Positions 44,038-55,656 of a DNA stretch of 64,000 nt are shown in pieces. The notes beneath the pieces are model-generated. The model was not told the DNA's origin, ran no database searches, and was given only the letters and a program-made list of their open reading frames with translations. The translations under genes were made by a program, and so were the position numbers. Origin of the DNA: Watersipora subatra (taxonomy: Eukaryota > Bryozoa > Gymnolaemata > Cheilostomatida > Watersiporidae); NCBI RefSeq assembly GCF_963576615.1, contig NC_088716.1:1736001-1800000 (forward strand), written 5' to 3'. Positions within the stretch are counted from its first letter, which is position 1. Each line of letters opens with the position of its first letter.

Positions 44038-44782
44038 GTTATGGGTGGAGCGCTAGAGTTCATTGTTATAGTAGAATGCTAGAGTTCACTTTTATGGGTA
44101 TGGCTCTAAAGATCATTTTTCGAGTGTCATGCTAGAGGTTAGTTCTACCATCCTCTATAGGTCTATTTTCTAAAGCTGCTTTCAGTGATATGCTACTGAC
44201 GCAGTGATTAATCTATCAATGACCTTGGTCCCTGGGTCATGGCTTTTGTTGATTCATCATCCTGTAACACCCATGTCCATTGTCACCAGACCAAACCGAA
44301 CTCAGTCATCATGTATTACTGTGTACCCGACTTAACTAAGCTTAACTTAGCTAGCTTAACTATATGCATGTAATTACATATATAACTTCAATACATTAGC
44401 CTTGGGTCCTAAGGTTGATAACAACATTAAATAAAAAAGTAAGACATAACCATTAGCATATCATCTAATAATAATAAGCATAATAACAACTAAATACACT
44501 AAAGTTATGGTAGGCAACTATAGTTACTAAGGTTAACATATTATTTTGTTACGCATTTTTAATATGTTCAGTACATGTCTAGATTTTAAGGCCTATTGCC
44601 AGGGTTTTGCATTAAATAGTTATTATTTCCGCCATTTTCACCCTTTGATGCCAAAACAGGAACAGATTGATGTCGTATGGCAAGGGTCTATTGTGGTTCC
44701 ATTGAAGTGATTTTTGCTGTTGCATTTTTAAGAACCCAGAACTGCTTAAACATTTGTCCCAATCAATGCAATGATCTAAAAG

Positions 44783-45108
44783 CTGGTTCCCATATACGTC
44801 ACAAAGCTGCAGCGACAGCGCCACATGCTATTAGCAGTGAAATGCGAAACTACGCGCTGGGTACCGCCAATGACCGCTGGTAATTGTCGGCGGCAATGCA
44901 AGAGGTTAGAGCTGTTCAACTTTCTCAAATAGCTGAAATGCACTGTACAGATGAAAGTCAGCATTATAAAAATGGCATAGCAAGCGTGAATTTTTATGCC
45001 GTTATTAGTGATGCAGCTTTAAGTGAACATAAGCCGCCGAGCCTAGCGTCGCAAGCGTTTGGCTCTGCATTATTATTGCCTGAGTCTCGAAATCGATATG
45101 GGAACCAG
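44783..45108. mobile_element. MITE with CTGGTTCCCATAT ends, 326 bp
   Basis: Exact 13-bp inverted ends at 44783-44795 and 45096-45108. The interior is unlike its flanks, GC-richer, with TACGCGCTGGGTACCGCC. A relative lies at 48600-48796. Confidence 0.75.
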
Positions 45109-46297
45109 GTTTTAAGTTTTAACTTGTCCTGGCTGTGTACCACTATTCTATAAATAGCCAGGGATGAGTGATTCATATCTGGTTAGCTGGCCTGATCATT
45201 GCTTGAACGTTATTGTAGCCTGTGGTCCAGTTGCTAGGTAAACTCTTTATTATAATGATAGTCTTGTCTCTTTTTGTTTTTAGCCCAGGTAAATCCATAG
45301 TTACACGGATTTGAAATAATATCTGTAGTTTTTCTGTTCTGTTTTTGCAGCAGGGCTTTTCAGGTCTTTTGAAATCTCCTCTCTGAATATATGCAACCAA
45401 TGTGGAGCTCTGACCAGCCACTATTCAGAAGAAAATACCTACAAACCATGATGGTGACAAGGAAGTAGATGACAGCCTCCACCATAATTGATGCTGATGT
45501 CCGCAGAAGAGGTGAGTATAAGTTTAGGCAGTCTGTTGTGAGAATAATGGTACAAACACATTTGACCATAATTAGAGCCATATCGTGCTGCGTGGCGCTA
45601 ATCTGCACTAGAAGTCACTCAGCCAGCTCATGCAGAGCGATAACACTAGACATTCTCATCACAACTTTCTCGCTTGTGAGATACATATTTATTGGTTGTT
45701 CCCATAATCCAATATGGCAGGTATTTACTTCTTATTTATGTTCACCAACATACAGCAGCAACATTTTAATATTTTGTTACGATTTAAACATCAGAATGAA
45801 CACTGAAATATCAATGTATTTAATAAAAGTGCTCCATTCCTGTATGACATAACACACACAAATTACAAACAAACAGCTGAAGGCTAACATTTGGAGTCAA
45901 TCATGGCACATGTTGACCATCTTCAGAATGGTGAACTACTATAAAGTAAACTATATATAAAAATAGTGAAATATTACTGTTAAAAATACAGGAATCATCT
46001 TTTCTTGTCTTCTCGTAGTGTACAATCCAAAAAAGTGAGATAGGCCTAAGAAGCTAAGGATACGTAATTGTATTGGCAGTTTGTGAGTGTGCCCACGTTA
46101 TCGTGCCCATGTTATCGTTTGCTGGTGAATCACTCATGTGTGTTGAGGCGAACCGCAGCGATATCTTCACAGTCCTCATAACACAAGTGATAGAAGTCAT
46201 ATTTAGAAGTCTCAGATGTATCAGCGTACTGATAGATCATAGTGATAGGCAGGGTTCTCCCTAGGGGGCGGAGAGGTGCCAACTGTTTATAAAGGTA
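45109..46297. other. No supported gene
   Basis: A stretch at 45350-45515 has exon-like edges (TTTTGCAG and AGGTGAGTAT) and encodes NICNQCGALTSHYSEE in one frame, but that frame meets a stop before the donor. Left unannotated. Confidence 0.35.
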
Positions 46298-47148
46298 CAG
46301 ACGGTCTCCTACTTACATACATTCGAGTTACGAACAACGGTACATACAAACAGGTCTGCGCCTATATCCGCATATGTCCGCTAATACGGACGGTATTACC
46401 GATGTATTAGCAGCAGAAAAAGGCACTACTCGGAAGCACCACCCAGCATACACCTTCCTCTGCCCAGTTTGCTGCAGTGTATATGTGCGTGAACGTATCT
46501 CCAGTGCGCAAAGAACATTTTTATTTTTACTGTACATATTGTAAAGGAATTTGCCGGCCTTTACTTGGTACGATCTAGACTAATAAATAAAGAGAAGAGA
46601 GTGCATGTAGTTTCATTCAGCTTTTTATTAGCGAAGAAAATTTCACTAGCCAAGTAGCGTACGGCTATCTGCTCAACTAAATGAGCGCGCTCCTTTAGAT
46701 ACAATAATATCAATTGCTAACGGCTAACGGCAAGAACACTGGTTAACAAGGTGAATAAATAGGACCGCTGGCACGTTGGTATGACAACGATATAAGTGAC
46801 AATAAGTGATAGTGTTATTACGGGATATCAGATATAACAATAGCCTAACGAGTGAAACAACGATATAATAAAAAAGGACAACACATACATTAAATAAAAA
46901 ATGCAGTGTCATGGCCCGGCGTCCCCCAGTGTATTACCTCCAATTTATTAAATATTTTTTTCAGTACAAACCAATTTACAGGTTACTTATACAAGCCTTA
47001 AACATACTTATATAAACCTTCAATATACTTATATAGGCCTTAAACATAAATTATAACACAAAATATAGCACTGAAGCAACTTACGAACAAATTCACCGTA
47101 CGAACAATCGTTTTGAACGTAACTCGTTCGTAGGTTGGGGACCATCTG
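46298..47148. mobile_element. Tigger-like MITE, 851 bp
   Basis: Left CAGACGGTCTCCTACTTACA and reversed right CAGATGGTCCCCAACCTACG, both leading to CGAGTTACGWWC. TA flanks at 46296-46297 and 47149-47150. No transposase frame seen. Confidence 0.8.
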
Positions 47149-47150
47149 TA

Positions 47151-48599
47151 CTTCTTTTATATAGACTAGTACTCTGGCTGTTTAGTTTGCCATACCAGAT
47201 TGTCAGGTGTATTGTGTCTACAATACTCAGAGAATGAGCAACTGTGCAATTTTTTAAAAAGACTTCAAGGCCACCAATGGGTGCAGGTGTTACAGCGTCG
47301 GTCTACCAATCTGAATGTCACGAAATGCCATATTGTCAAAAGCTACCTTTTATCATAACCTTAAACTCTGGTGACAGAAAAACGGATAGAGATTGATCTG
47401 AGTTTAGAAAAGCTATTTTTTTGTTATACCTTGTTTTAAACAAAAATATTATTTAGTACCTTTCCATTACAAAATATATCTCTTCCTGTCTAGAAAAAAA
47501 AGGAAAAGATATATGTATAAATCAACATTTAAGGTGTGAGCTTCTCTTCATTTGTTGTTAAATTACAATAATCATAGACAATGAATCGGATGAAATTGAT
47601 ACGAAAAAGGAGAAAAGAAATCAATATGAACCAATAATACTGCAGTTATGGTAGTCATTAAATTAAAACATTAAGTCTGGTTTTCCTTTTTGAAGGACCA
47701 AAGTAGTGAATTTGAAAATATTTGAGAAAAGATTAGACTATTTACATGTATTTTACTGTTCAGGTAACATAACATTCATATAACATGTATGTTCCAGGAA
47801 TGGATTCTTCGCATTGTATGAGCATCTGCTGCATTGTACTGATCCAATTTCTACTGGTTCTGGTGTGATGTCAGTCTATTATTGTGTTTTACTGATCTAA
47901 TGTATCTACAGTACCTATTGCTAGTCTAATCTGTGTTATGGACAGTGGCTTACATACATAGAGAAGAGACCTAACTGATAGTGGGGAGGCCCTTGGCTCC
48001 CCGGTTCAGTACTTACAACGGTAGTCTGAGATCTTGGTTAATAGGTAACCTTTGCAGGCTGTAACAATCAAGCATCTGTTTGCTTCCCATGAGTATGACT
48101 TAGAACACATTTCACTCAGTTCCTTTTGCTAGCGAGTCAGCAGACCACAAATATTTTGTTTGTATTTATTTGATGATTTAGAGTTATGGTATATGTGGCA
48201 CGCATGAGAGGACAACTATTGTTTCTTGATAGTTAATTTTTGTGTTTTCTGTATGATAACTGTTTTTCGATTTGGCCGCTAGGAAATACTTTCACTATGC
48301 ATTTTCATACACACTTATCTTGAACCAAACCGAGACAGCAATACAACACCAACGTATTCTGAACACTGTCGGAATAGTAGAATAGGTATGCTGCCAGTTT
48401 TGTGCACTGGGAGAGATTATCATGTGCAACAACTATGCACACAATTAGTATTAGTTGTGTAAACTTTGTGATATCCAGTGTCTGAATATCAGTGTTCTAT
48501 TCTTGTGCTGTGCAATCTTTTTTCTACATACACTTAGTGTGACTTTAGACGGACACGACACTTATTATAGTAAATATCAATATGAGTATATATCATGTT
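47151..48599. other. No gene; weak SINE head
   Basis: GTTACAGCGTCGGTCTACCA near 47290 resembles the middle of a tRNA-derived SINE head. The rest is unremarkable AT-rich sequence. Confidence 0.35.
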
Positions 48600-48796
48600 C
48601 ATATGTGTTCCCGAAATGCATTGTATGGGTGAAGGTCACCATTATAGAAACGGCATGGCTAGCAAACATTGTATTTGATTACGCGATTATGTTTAGCGAT
48701 GCAGCTTATATGTGAACATATGCGGTCGAGCCTAACTTGGCAAACGTTTTGCTGCGCGTGTTACCGCCGGAGTATCGCAATTGATATGGGAACCAG
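48600..48796. mobile_element. Diverged relative of the CTGGTTCCCATAT MITE
   Basis: Shares the right end ATATGGGAACCAG and internal order (ATGGCATRGCWARC, GCGATGCAGCTT, GTGAACATA, GAGCCTA) with 44940-45108. The left end is eroded. Confidence 0.65.
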
Positions 48797-49359
48797 GCTT
48801 TACGCTAGCTATGAGTGTTTCAGCTGCGATCAATTGAAAATAAAAAACCACAAATACTGAAAAATACTAATGTTTCTAATGTTATACTAGATGTGCTATC
48901 ATTTACATAAATTACTCACCTCACATGATGTTAAAGTTATTGTACAAATACTTATTCTCTGTGTTTTGTTGAATTACCTGACTGTCTGTATCAGCACACC
49001 TGACTACTAGGATACTAGTAATTATAATAATATATAATGATTATAGTTATAGCAAGTATCTATGCTTATGGCTAGCTTTTCTTATAGTAAATAAACAAAA
49101 GGGTAGCTTTAATGTAAGTTCAATATGCATTCTAATTACATTGATTCAGGATCTTAGTCTATGTTCACTTGCAGGTATTATAGAATCAGTAGCTATAAGG
49201 CAGATAACTATAATTTGTTTCATTAGAAAATCATTTTTGATTTAAATGAAATCGTTTTCTCTGCAACTGTTTTACCCCAGTTCCCTTGAATATGCCTCTA
49301 AAAGCTGCTTTCAACAATGAATTTCATATTCTCCTCAACCTAATTTATTGTCAAACAGG

Positions 49360-49430
49360 TAGATAGTAGCAGGTGTTTGAATGTTGGTCCACCACACCAA
49401 CAGTTGAGTGTTTGAATCCTGTTGAAAGTA
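49360..49430 (+). mobile_element. tRNA-derived SINE head
   Basis: TAGTAGCAGGTGTTTGAATG and GAGTGTTTGAATCCTGTTG match A- and B-box spacing. No tRNA fold. Confidence 0.5.
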
Positions 49431-49615
49431 ATATTTTTTCCTAACCTTTAGGTGGGGCCTCATATAGACAGACCCGCACAAATCTTATTATAGTAAACTT
49501 CGTTGAATGGCGAGCCATTAGTTATATTTTAAGTTAATCATCATTTCGTCTTGATTTCCAATAAAAATGTTAATTAGAAGTAAAATTACGTTTTTCAGTG
49601 ATCACTTTGGCTTAA

Positions 49616-50290
49616 CCCTTTCACTGCCGTAGACGCATAAATGCGTTTTCGTGGGACGACTGCCGTAGACGCATTATTGCGACTTTCCAAGCCATTGCGT
49701 AGTTACCTCATTTTATTATTCGTTGACAGCATAACCCACGGTCTTTAAGACTTTTATGAAATTGACAGTGTTGTCTGAAGATTTGTCTATAAAATTAGCC
49801 TAAAGTAACGAATCAGTTTCAAACTTTTGTTAGAGAATTTCTAATTTAATAACGAACATTTTTTGTGTGAGTTCATTAATTACCGCGCGCGAGTCAGAAA
49901 ACAGGTAATTAGTAATGTTGATGGCATTATAGCCATTTCAGATTCAGATTTTCGTGATTACAGAGATAGTTAAAGCAGCAGCACGGTCTCTGTGAGTAGT
50001 GAAAGTAATAATTTTGTAAGAGTAAGAAACATGGAAGATCGTTTTAGCTTCGCATCGATCATAGCCACACACAGCTTTATCATCGCACAAAGTATAGATC
50101 AGTTGAGTTTTTGCATAGCAATGATGGCTAAAATGTTAGAAAATTAAAATATGTAACAAAATTGTTCTGAATCGAGATTGAAATTGGAAAAAATACTGTT
50201 TACATATCATGAAGCAATATCGGCAATTTTCGGTAAAATGGCTGGCACTTGGCAGATACCCAAATTTGTACATGCTCGGCAGTGAAAGGG
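49616..50290. mobile_element. piggyBac-type MITE, 675 bp
   Basis: Starts CCCTTTCACTGCCG and ends CGGCAGTGAAAGGG, flanked on both sides by TTAA (49612-49615, 50291-50294), the piggyBac signature. The interior repeats TGCCGTAGACGCAT near the left end and has a broken acidic frame. Confidence 0.9.
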
Positions 50291-50939
50291 TTAATATGAA
50301 CATTTCAATTTTTAGTAACCAAAAAGCAAAAAATCCTAGAATAATTCAAGAGTGCAAAAATTCCCAAATTCTTGGTGCACACAGACCAGCATAATACATG
50401 GCATATGTATAGTATAGATATTGCCTGGGGCTATACATATCAGCCCTATTAAATGTTGTCATGTTGACAAATAGATCGACCAATGAAAATTGACCTCAAT
50501 CGTGAAGGCCAACGGTATCCTCTATGAATTTTTTAGCACTGGTATCTAATTGACAATCAGAGTGTTTGTATTGTAATATACATCATTGATACTGTTTCTG
50601 TAGCTATTTGTGTTGCTTTATTTTACTTGGGGAAAAGTGCTCCACTTTCATTATGAAAACGGAAATGTAAAAATTTACTCCAGTTTATGACTAAACTGGG
50701 AAAAAATATGATATGTTGAGAATGTATGAGTGAGAATATATTTGAATATATAAAGTAGTTTAGTATAACAAGTACTGTAGTGATTATTCTAAAGTCACTC
50801 TCAGATCCTACTAGCTTGTATTGGATATGAATAACATGGAATTTATGTGGTTGTAATACACTATTTCAGTCAATCACAGAGGCATAGCTTTTATCTCCTC
50901 CGATGCAGACCAACACGTTTATTTTGAAATGAACCCTTG

Positions 50940-51210
50940 CTGATGCGACCATGTTGGTAAGTCATCAGCCAGGTCTGAAGGTCATAAAATCAAACTGAAG
51001 GTCACGAGTTCAAATCATGTACAAACCGGCTTTTTACAAGACTTGTTAAAAGTTAATTTGCACAAAATTGTAGTAGATTTATCAGAAAGTGTTGATATTT
51101 TTTATCATTTACGATTGTTTTTCATGTTTGAGGTCATCTGATTGTCAGAGTGTTTCAAGATTGAAATTGATAGAACTTGATTGCGGTTAAACACTCTTAT
51201 CAAACACAAG
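50940..51210 (+). mobile_element. SINE-like element with head and shared body
   Basis: Head with GGTCACGAGTTCAAATCATG (B-box-like), then the body GATTGTCAGAGTGTTTCAAG and AACTTGATTGCGGTTAAACA, related to 39108-39245. The two parts are in the same sense here. Confidence 0.55.
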
Positions 51211-51420
51211 TGCAATTATGAAGTCTATAGTGGTAAAGAGACAGAGCAGAGACACGTTACGCTGTAACTTGAACATAATATCTGGTATCAACCATTACAA
51301 CGATAACAACATATGACATCATTCTGCACGTATTTTTATTCTGAGCGTTTTAAGTTTGAAGTTTTTTCAATTTAAATTCTGGGACATGTTAGATTGAGGA
51401 GATGAGGAGATTATCTCCGA

Positions 51421-53874
51421 CTAGCAAACAAAGTCATCAAATCTCTTTGGGGGTCGGATTTCTCGGCCGCTCTTTGTGGTTTTCCTCGGCGTCATTCCCA
51501 CTAACCCATCATCGCCGGGGATGTCTTCATGAACCAAAGGTTGGTGACTGGGTATAGGTATGACTGCGGATCGGTTGCGGCGTACTACTCGGCTATCCTC
51601 TTTCGATATAGCGCAAGTTCTCGTGGTGTCGTCAGATCCATTTATCACCACTCCTTCATCTCCAGTGTCTCTGATTCTAACATGCTCTCCCTTCAGTAAG
51701 GGACAAAGGTTCTTGGCATATGAATTGTCATGGTGTCTCTTCATCCGCTCTTTGTAGTTATCATTCCTCAGCCGAAAAGTCTCATGATCAGGAAGGCAGG
51801 GAGCAAGAGTATCAGGATGACTCAGCAGAGGTGAGCGCAAATTACGGCCCATCAACAATTGGGCTGGCGAATAGCCACCTTCCAAAGGAGAGGTACGATA
51901 GGCAAGCAATGCTAAATACGGATCCGATTCCTTCTTCAACAAATTCTTAATAGTCTGCACCGCTCTCTCGGCAGCACCATTACCCCTTGGGTAGCGGGGA
52001 CTGCTAGTAACGTGCGAGAACCGATAAGACTGGGCAAACTCTGTAAATTGTCCACACGCATACTGCGGCCCATTGTCTGAAATCAAACAGTCAGGGATTC
52101 CATGCCGTGAGAATATACTCTTCAGGTGGTTGATAACGTTAGCAGAAGAAGAATCTTGTCCAAGCAATGCTATTTCAGGGTAACGTGAATAGTAGTCTAT
52201 GACCAGTAAATAACTCTGGCCTCTGAAATGAAACAGGTCTAACCCTAACATCTGCCATGGTCTCTCAGGTGTCGCTGTCGGCCTAAGCGGCTCGACAGGT
52301 TTCCGCGATTCCACATTACAGGTTCTGCATCGACGAACCATCTCCTCTAAAACTTTAGTCATAGATGGCCACCAGACAGACCTCTGTGCCTTGGCAATAC
52401 ACTTATTGATGCCTAGGTGTCCGCTATGAATGTTTCTAAGAACCTGGTTTCTTTGGCTAAAGGGTATAACTAAACGCGTCCCCAAGGTCAGGAAGCCTTT
52501 ATTCACAGCAAGCAAACCCCTCCTCTCAAAATAAGGCCTGATCAACGTGTCATTGGAGGATAGATAACTGGGCCACCCGTCCCTGACAAAACTCATGACC
52601 TTTGACAAAACCTCATCGTTTTGTTGTTCTAGTATCATAGCCTCCAAACGCCCATTCAATCCCTGGAAAGTAAGCATCTCCTCAATCTGAAAATCGATCT
52701 CGGAAGCACTTGCCTGGCCCAAAGCAGTCCTCTTTACCCGAGTGTAACGAGATAGGGCGTCCGCAGCTATGTTACCTTTGCCTGGAACATGCCTCATGAT
52801 GTATTGGAATCTCTGCAACCACAGTTTAAATCTCTGAATTCTTGGAGGTAGCCTGTCCAGAAACATACCTCCTAGCAAGGGGATCAAGGGCTTATGGTCA
52901 GTCTCCACAGTGACTGACTCCATGCCCAACACGTACTGGGAAAATTTTTCCATGGCCCAACACACCGCAAGGGCTTCCTTCTCAATAGCAGCATAACGCT
53001 GCTCACAGTTCAGAAGCGATCTACTTGCAGCAGCAACCAGTCGACGTGAACCATCCGGCTGAGTCTGGCTCAACATAGCACCAATACCTTGATTACTGGC
53101 ATCTGTGGTCACAAATTTCTCCCACGAGGGAGAATATACAGCCAATACAGGAGGCTTTCTAAAAATGTCCTTGACAGATTGGAATGCCCTCTTTTGAGTA
53201 TCTCCCCAATACCACTCAGTGTCTTTCTTCAGCAGATCTCTTAGAGGCTTGCTAACCTCAGCTAGCTGACAAGAGAACCGGGCAAACTGATTCGCCAGGC
53301 CCAAGAAACTTTGCACTGCTTTTATGTTGGTCAGTTCAGGAAAATCCAAAATGCCTTGGATCCGAGGACCAGCATGGATGCCGTCCTTGTCAATGACATA
53401 GCCTAGAAATTCCACTTCTTGAACACCGAACCAACATTTCGATTCATTCAGGGTCATTCCAGCTTTGCGTATTCTTTCTAGGACCAATCGTAAACGGGTA
53501 GCGTGTTTATCCTCCGTCTCTCCAAATACAAGTATATCATCCATATGAACGATTGCACCTTCGACACCCTCAATAATCCTGCTCATCTCTGCCTGGAAAA
53601 TTTCCGGAGCGCTGCACAAACCCTGTGGCATACAAAGGTATCTGTACCGTCCTCTATGAGTCAAAAAAGTAGTTAGGTGGCTAGAACTCGGGGTTAATGG
53701 GATCTGCCAAAAACCGCTGTTGGCATCAATTTTCGAGAAAATTTTTGCTGTACCCAAAGCAGCCAAACTACTCTCAACTGTGGCCATGGGATGTATCTCT
53801 CTGACCACAAACTTGTTTAGCTCAGTGTAGTCAGTGCAAATGCGAACTGCGCCATTAGGTTTAGGGACCACCAC
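51421..53874 (-). CDS. pol: Reverse transcriptase, RNase H and integrase segment
   Basis: 817 codons. Reverse transcriptase: VVPKPNGAVRICTDYTELNK, YLCMPQGLCSAPEIFQ and VHMDDILVFG (the YxDD box as HMDD, seen in this clade). RNase H: TTDASNQGIGAML, IEKEALAVCWAMEKF and VETDHKPL. Integrase: HxxxH then CRTC zinc site (residues near 470-510), catalytic D in LGLDLF, D in ISDNGPQ and E in NGAAERAVQ. The C-terminal segment ends near a basic KTTKSGREIRPPKRF. It copies element RNA to DNA and inserts it. The nearest relatives are the K02A2.6-like Gypsy proteins of animals. Confidence 0.9.
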   Translation of the reverse strand: MVVPKPNGAVRICTDYTELNKFVVREIHPMATVESSLAALGTAKIFSKIDANSGFWQIPLTPSSSHLTTFLTHRGRYRYLCMPQGLCSAPEIFQAEMSRIIEGVEGAIVHMDDILVFGETEDKHATRLRLVLERIRKAGMTLNESKCWFGVQEVEFLGYVIDKDGIHAGPRIQGILDFPELTNIKAVQSFLGLANQFARFSCQLAEVSKPLRDLLKKDTEWYWGDTQKRAFQSVKDIFRKPPVLAVYSPSWEKFVTTDASNQGIGAMLSQTQPDGSRRLVAAASRSLLNCEQRYAAIEKEALAVCWAMEKFSQYVLGMESVTVETDHKPLIPLLGGMFLDRLPPRIQRFKLWLQRFQYIMRHVPGKGNIAADALSRYTRVKRTALGQASASEIDFQIEEMLTFQGLNGRLEAMILEQQNDEVLSKVMSFVRDGWPSYLSSNDTLIRPYFERRGLLAVNKGFLTLGTRLVIPFSQRNQVLRNIHSGHLGINKCIAKAQRSVWWPSMTKVLEEMVRRCRTCNVESRKPVEPLRPTATPERPWQMLGLDLFHFRGQSYLLVIDYYSRYPEIALLGQDSSSANVINHLKSIFSRHGIPDCLISDNGPQYACGQFTEFAQSYRFSHVTSSPRYPRGNGAAERAVQTIKNLLKKESDPYLALLAYRTSPLEGGYSPAQLLMGRNLRSPLLSHPDTLAPCLPDHETFRLRNDNYKERMKRHHDNSYAKNLCPLLKGEHVRIRDTGDEGVVINGSDDTTRTCAISKEDSRVVRRNRSAVIPIPSHQPLVHEDIPGDDGLVGMTPRKTTKSGREIRPPKRFDDFVC

Positions 53875-53925
53875 TATAGGCGCGACCCAAGATGTTGGTT
53901 CGGTGACAGGAGTGATTACACCTTC

Positions 53926-54873
53926 CTAAACCATGCGATCTAAAGCCTCATTAGTTTTTTGCCTTAATGGAAAAGCTACAGGGCGAGGCACATGAATTGC
54001 ATATGGTGTGGCGCCCTTCTTGACTAGTATACTATAAGGTCTCTCAACTCGGCCTAATCCCTCAAACAACTTTTTCTCTACATGAATAACCTGGCCAATT
54101 TCACATTTTTCTTTATCCATTGACACCAGCTGAAGGAGTTCACAGGCCTTGCGACTGAGGAGTGGGGTCTTCTGCCCCTCTAATACATAAATATTTTCCT
54201 CAACACAGATGTCATCCACATGTAGTTGTGTTTCAATCATCCCTCTGCACCTCAGAGGGGTTCGTCCTGGGCCATACAGTTTGACGGTTGTGGGTTGAAT
54301 TTTTCCCTCACAATGGCCCAATCCACAAACGGTCAGTGAAGCGCCCGTATCCAATTTGAACCTAATAACCTGGTCTGGGCTACTCTCACTTGTTACTTTC
54401 ACCTTAGCAAACCATGATTTTCTAGCTGCAATCTCACCAATATCAGCAACCTCACCTAAATACAACTCCTCTAAACTGGCATTGGCCGTTTCCTCATCTA
54501 CCACCTCACTAACTCTATTCGCCTGAGATGCCTTCGACTTGCACATTGCGGCCCAATGTCCCTTCATCCCACACTTATTACATTTCTGATTATAAGCCGG
54601 GCACCGCCGAGGTTCATGATTACGCCCGCATTTTGGACATTTTGTGGCACTAACGTCAAAGCTAGTATTCATCCTTGGTTGCTTTTTGTGACCTGCATTC
54701 CTGCTGACGGAGTTTATCTCTGACGGACCTGGATTTAGTGCCTTAGAAGCCTCCTCAACTCTAACTGCTCTAATGACATAGTCCAGAGTGAGCACTTCAT
54801 CTCTCTCACGAGTTATTAAACGATCTCTAAGCTTCACATTTTCCAGCCCAAACAAAAGTTTATCCCTAATCAA
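53926..54873 (-). CDS. Gag C-terminus, nucleocapsid and protease segment
   Basis: 315 codons. Two zinc knuckles, CPKCGRNHEPRRC (CX2CX3HX4C) and CNKCGMKGHWAAMC (CX2CX4HX4C), bind RNA. A retropepsin-type protease follows, with FKLDTGASLTVCG giving the DTG active site. The segment ends at the TAG that separates it from the reverse transcriptase. Confidence 0.85.
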   Translation of the reverse strand: MIRDKLLFGLENVKLRDRLITRERDEVLTLDYVIRAVRVEEASKALNPGPSEINSVSRNAGHKKQPRMNTSFDVSATKCPKCGRNHEPRRCPAYNQKCNKCGMKGHWAAMCKSKASQANRVSEVVDEETANASLEELYLGEVADIGEIAARKSWFAKVKVTSESSPDQVIRFKLDTGASLTVCGLGHCEGKIQPTTVKLYGPGRTPLRCRGMIETQLHVDDICVEENIYVLEGQKTPLLSRKACELLQLVSMDKEKCEIGQVIHVEKKLFEGLGRVERPYSILVKKGATPYAIHVPRPVAFPLRQKTNEALDRMV

Positions 54874-54897
54874 TGAGTCACGTTGATCTCCAAAATT

Positions 54898-55305
54898 TCA
54901 GTTCTCAGCCAAGCGTCTAAGCCTCATTAAATACACATCAACTGATTCGCCACTCTGAGAGCTACCATGAAATTCAAAGCGGCTCACCACCTCACCAGAT
55001 ATAGGGTTACAATAGGTTTGGAACCTTTCTAACACCGCTTCTTGTGTCCTACCCTCCTGACCTTTTGCCACACTAACAGGATTTCCATCTCCATCCTCTC
55101 CAACAAACTCCATTTGACTGTAGATCTCTCTAACATCTTCCCCACCCACGTGGCGGAACAAAGCTAGCTTGCGTCGCTCTGAAACCTGGTCAGCCGCAAC
55201 CAAATTGATAGCTAGCAAGTAACCTCTGAAAGAACGAACCCAACGGCGCCATTCCCCAGACAAGTCGACAGCCCGCAAGTTTAACTGTTGCGGAGGGTGA
55301 ATTCC
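54898..55305 (-). CDS. gag: Gag N-terminal segment
   Basis: Open from after the TAA at codon 2 to the TGA. LSGEWRRWVRSFRGYLLA, then FRHVGGEDVREIY and VYLMRLRRLAEN, resemble the Gag capsid region of this Gypsy group. It has no ATG of its own near the start; the likely original ATG is at 55311. Confidence 0.75.
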   Translation of the reverse strand, partial: GIHPPQQLNLRAVDLSGEWRRWVRSFRGYLLAINLVAADQVSERRKLALFRHVGGEDVREIYSQMEFVGEDGDGNPVSVAKGQEGRTQEAVLERFQTYCNPISGEVVSRFEFHGSSQSGESVDVYLMRLRRLAEN

Positions 55306-55323
55306 TTACATTATTCGATCATA

Positions 55324-55339
55324 GAAACCGCTGCCACCA
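55324..55339 (-). promoter_or_regulatory. Primer binding site of the Gypsy element
   Basis: The plus strand GAAACCGCTGCCACCA ends in CCA and directly abuts the LTR, so the minus-strand RNA has TGGTGGCAGCGG next to the LTR end CA. I do not assign the tRNA. Confidence 0.7.
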
Positions 55340-55656
55340 TGTGAAATTAATAGGAATAATGTTCTTAGATGAATATCGTATACGCACACTCAGTTTACCT
55401 GGATTATATCATAATGAAGATCAAGATGTGTTGTCGTCCTAACTTAAGATGGATTGTCGTGGCTGGCCAGCCCAACGATCGATTAAAGCATTTATAGTTG
55501 AGCTTATAGTATTTACACGTGTTAGCAATTCTCTTCATCGGAACGGAAGTGCCCTACGATTTCTCCTAGCCCTCGAGAATCCCAGGAAACGGAAACGGTA
55601 ACTAAGTAGCTTATATGTGACGCTAATAATATAGTTTGATATATATATATACAACA
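55340..55656 (-). repeat. 5' LTR of the Gypsy element, 317 bp
   Basis: In element orientation it begins TGTTGTATATATATATATC and ends ATTAATTTCACA, the TG...CA form. Its inner edge is set by the primer site. Its outer edge is set by the start of similarity with copy A at 55657. No partner LTR is available to confirm it. Confidence 0.65.

Larger units (their letters stand above)
51421..55311 (-). pseudogene. gag-pol: Gypsy gag-pol frame with three in-frame stops
   Basis: A single reading frame of about 1,297 codons from an ATG at 55311. It is interrupted by TAA at 55308-55306 (second codon), TGA at 54900-54898 (within Gag) and TAG at 53928-53926 (at the start of the reverse transcriptase region). 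There are no frameshifts. Surrounding protein similarity continues across each stop, so these are recent point changes. The element cannot make a full polyprotein unless the stops are read through. Confidence 0.8.
51421..55656 (-). mobile_element. Ty3/Gypsy retrotransposon, one LTR, broken gag-pol
   Basis: LTR at 55340-55656, adjoining primer site, then one gag-pol frame down to 51421. Domain order Gag, zinc knuckles, protease, reverse transcriptase, RNase H, integrase is the Ty3/Gypsy order. I could not find a second LTR below 51421 by eye. The outer LTR edge coincides with the start of duplication copy B. Confidence 0.85.

Noticed and set aside
45350..45515. Exon-like segment with a CNQCG motif
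   Set aside because: The frame meets a stop before the donor and no neighbouring exon could be joined to it.
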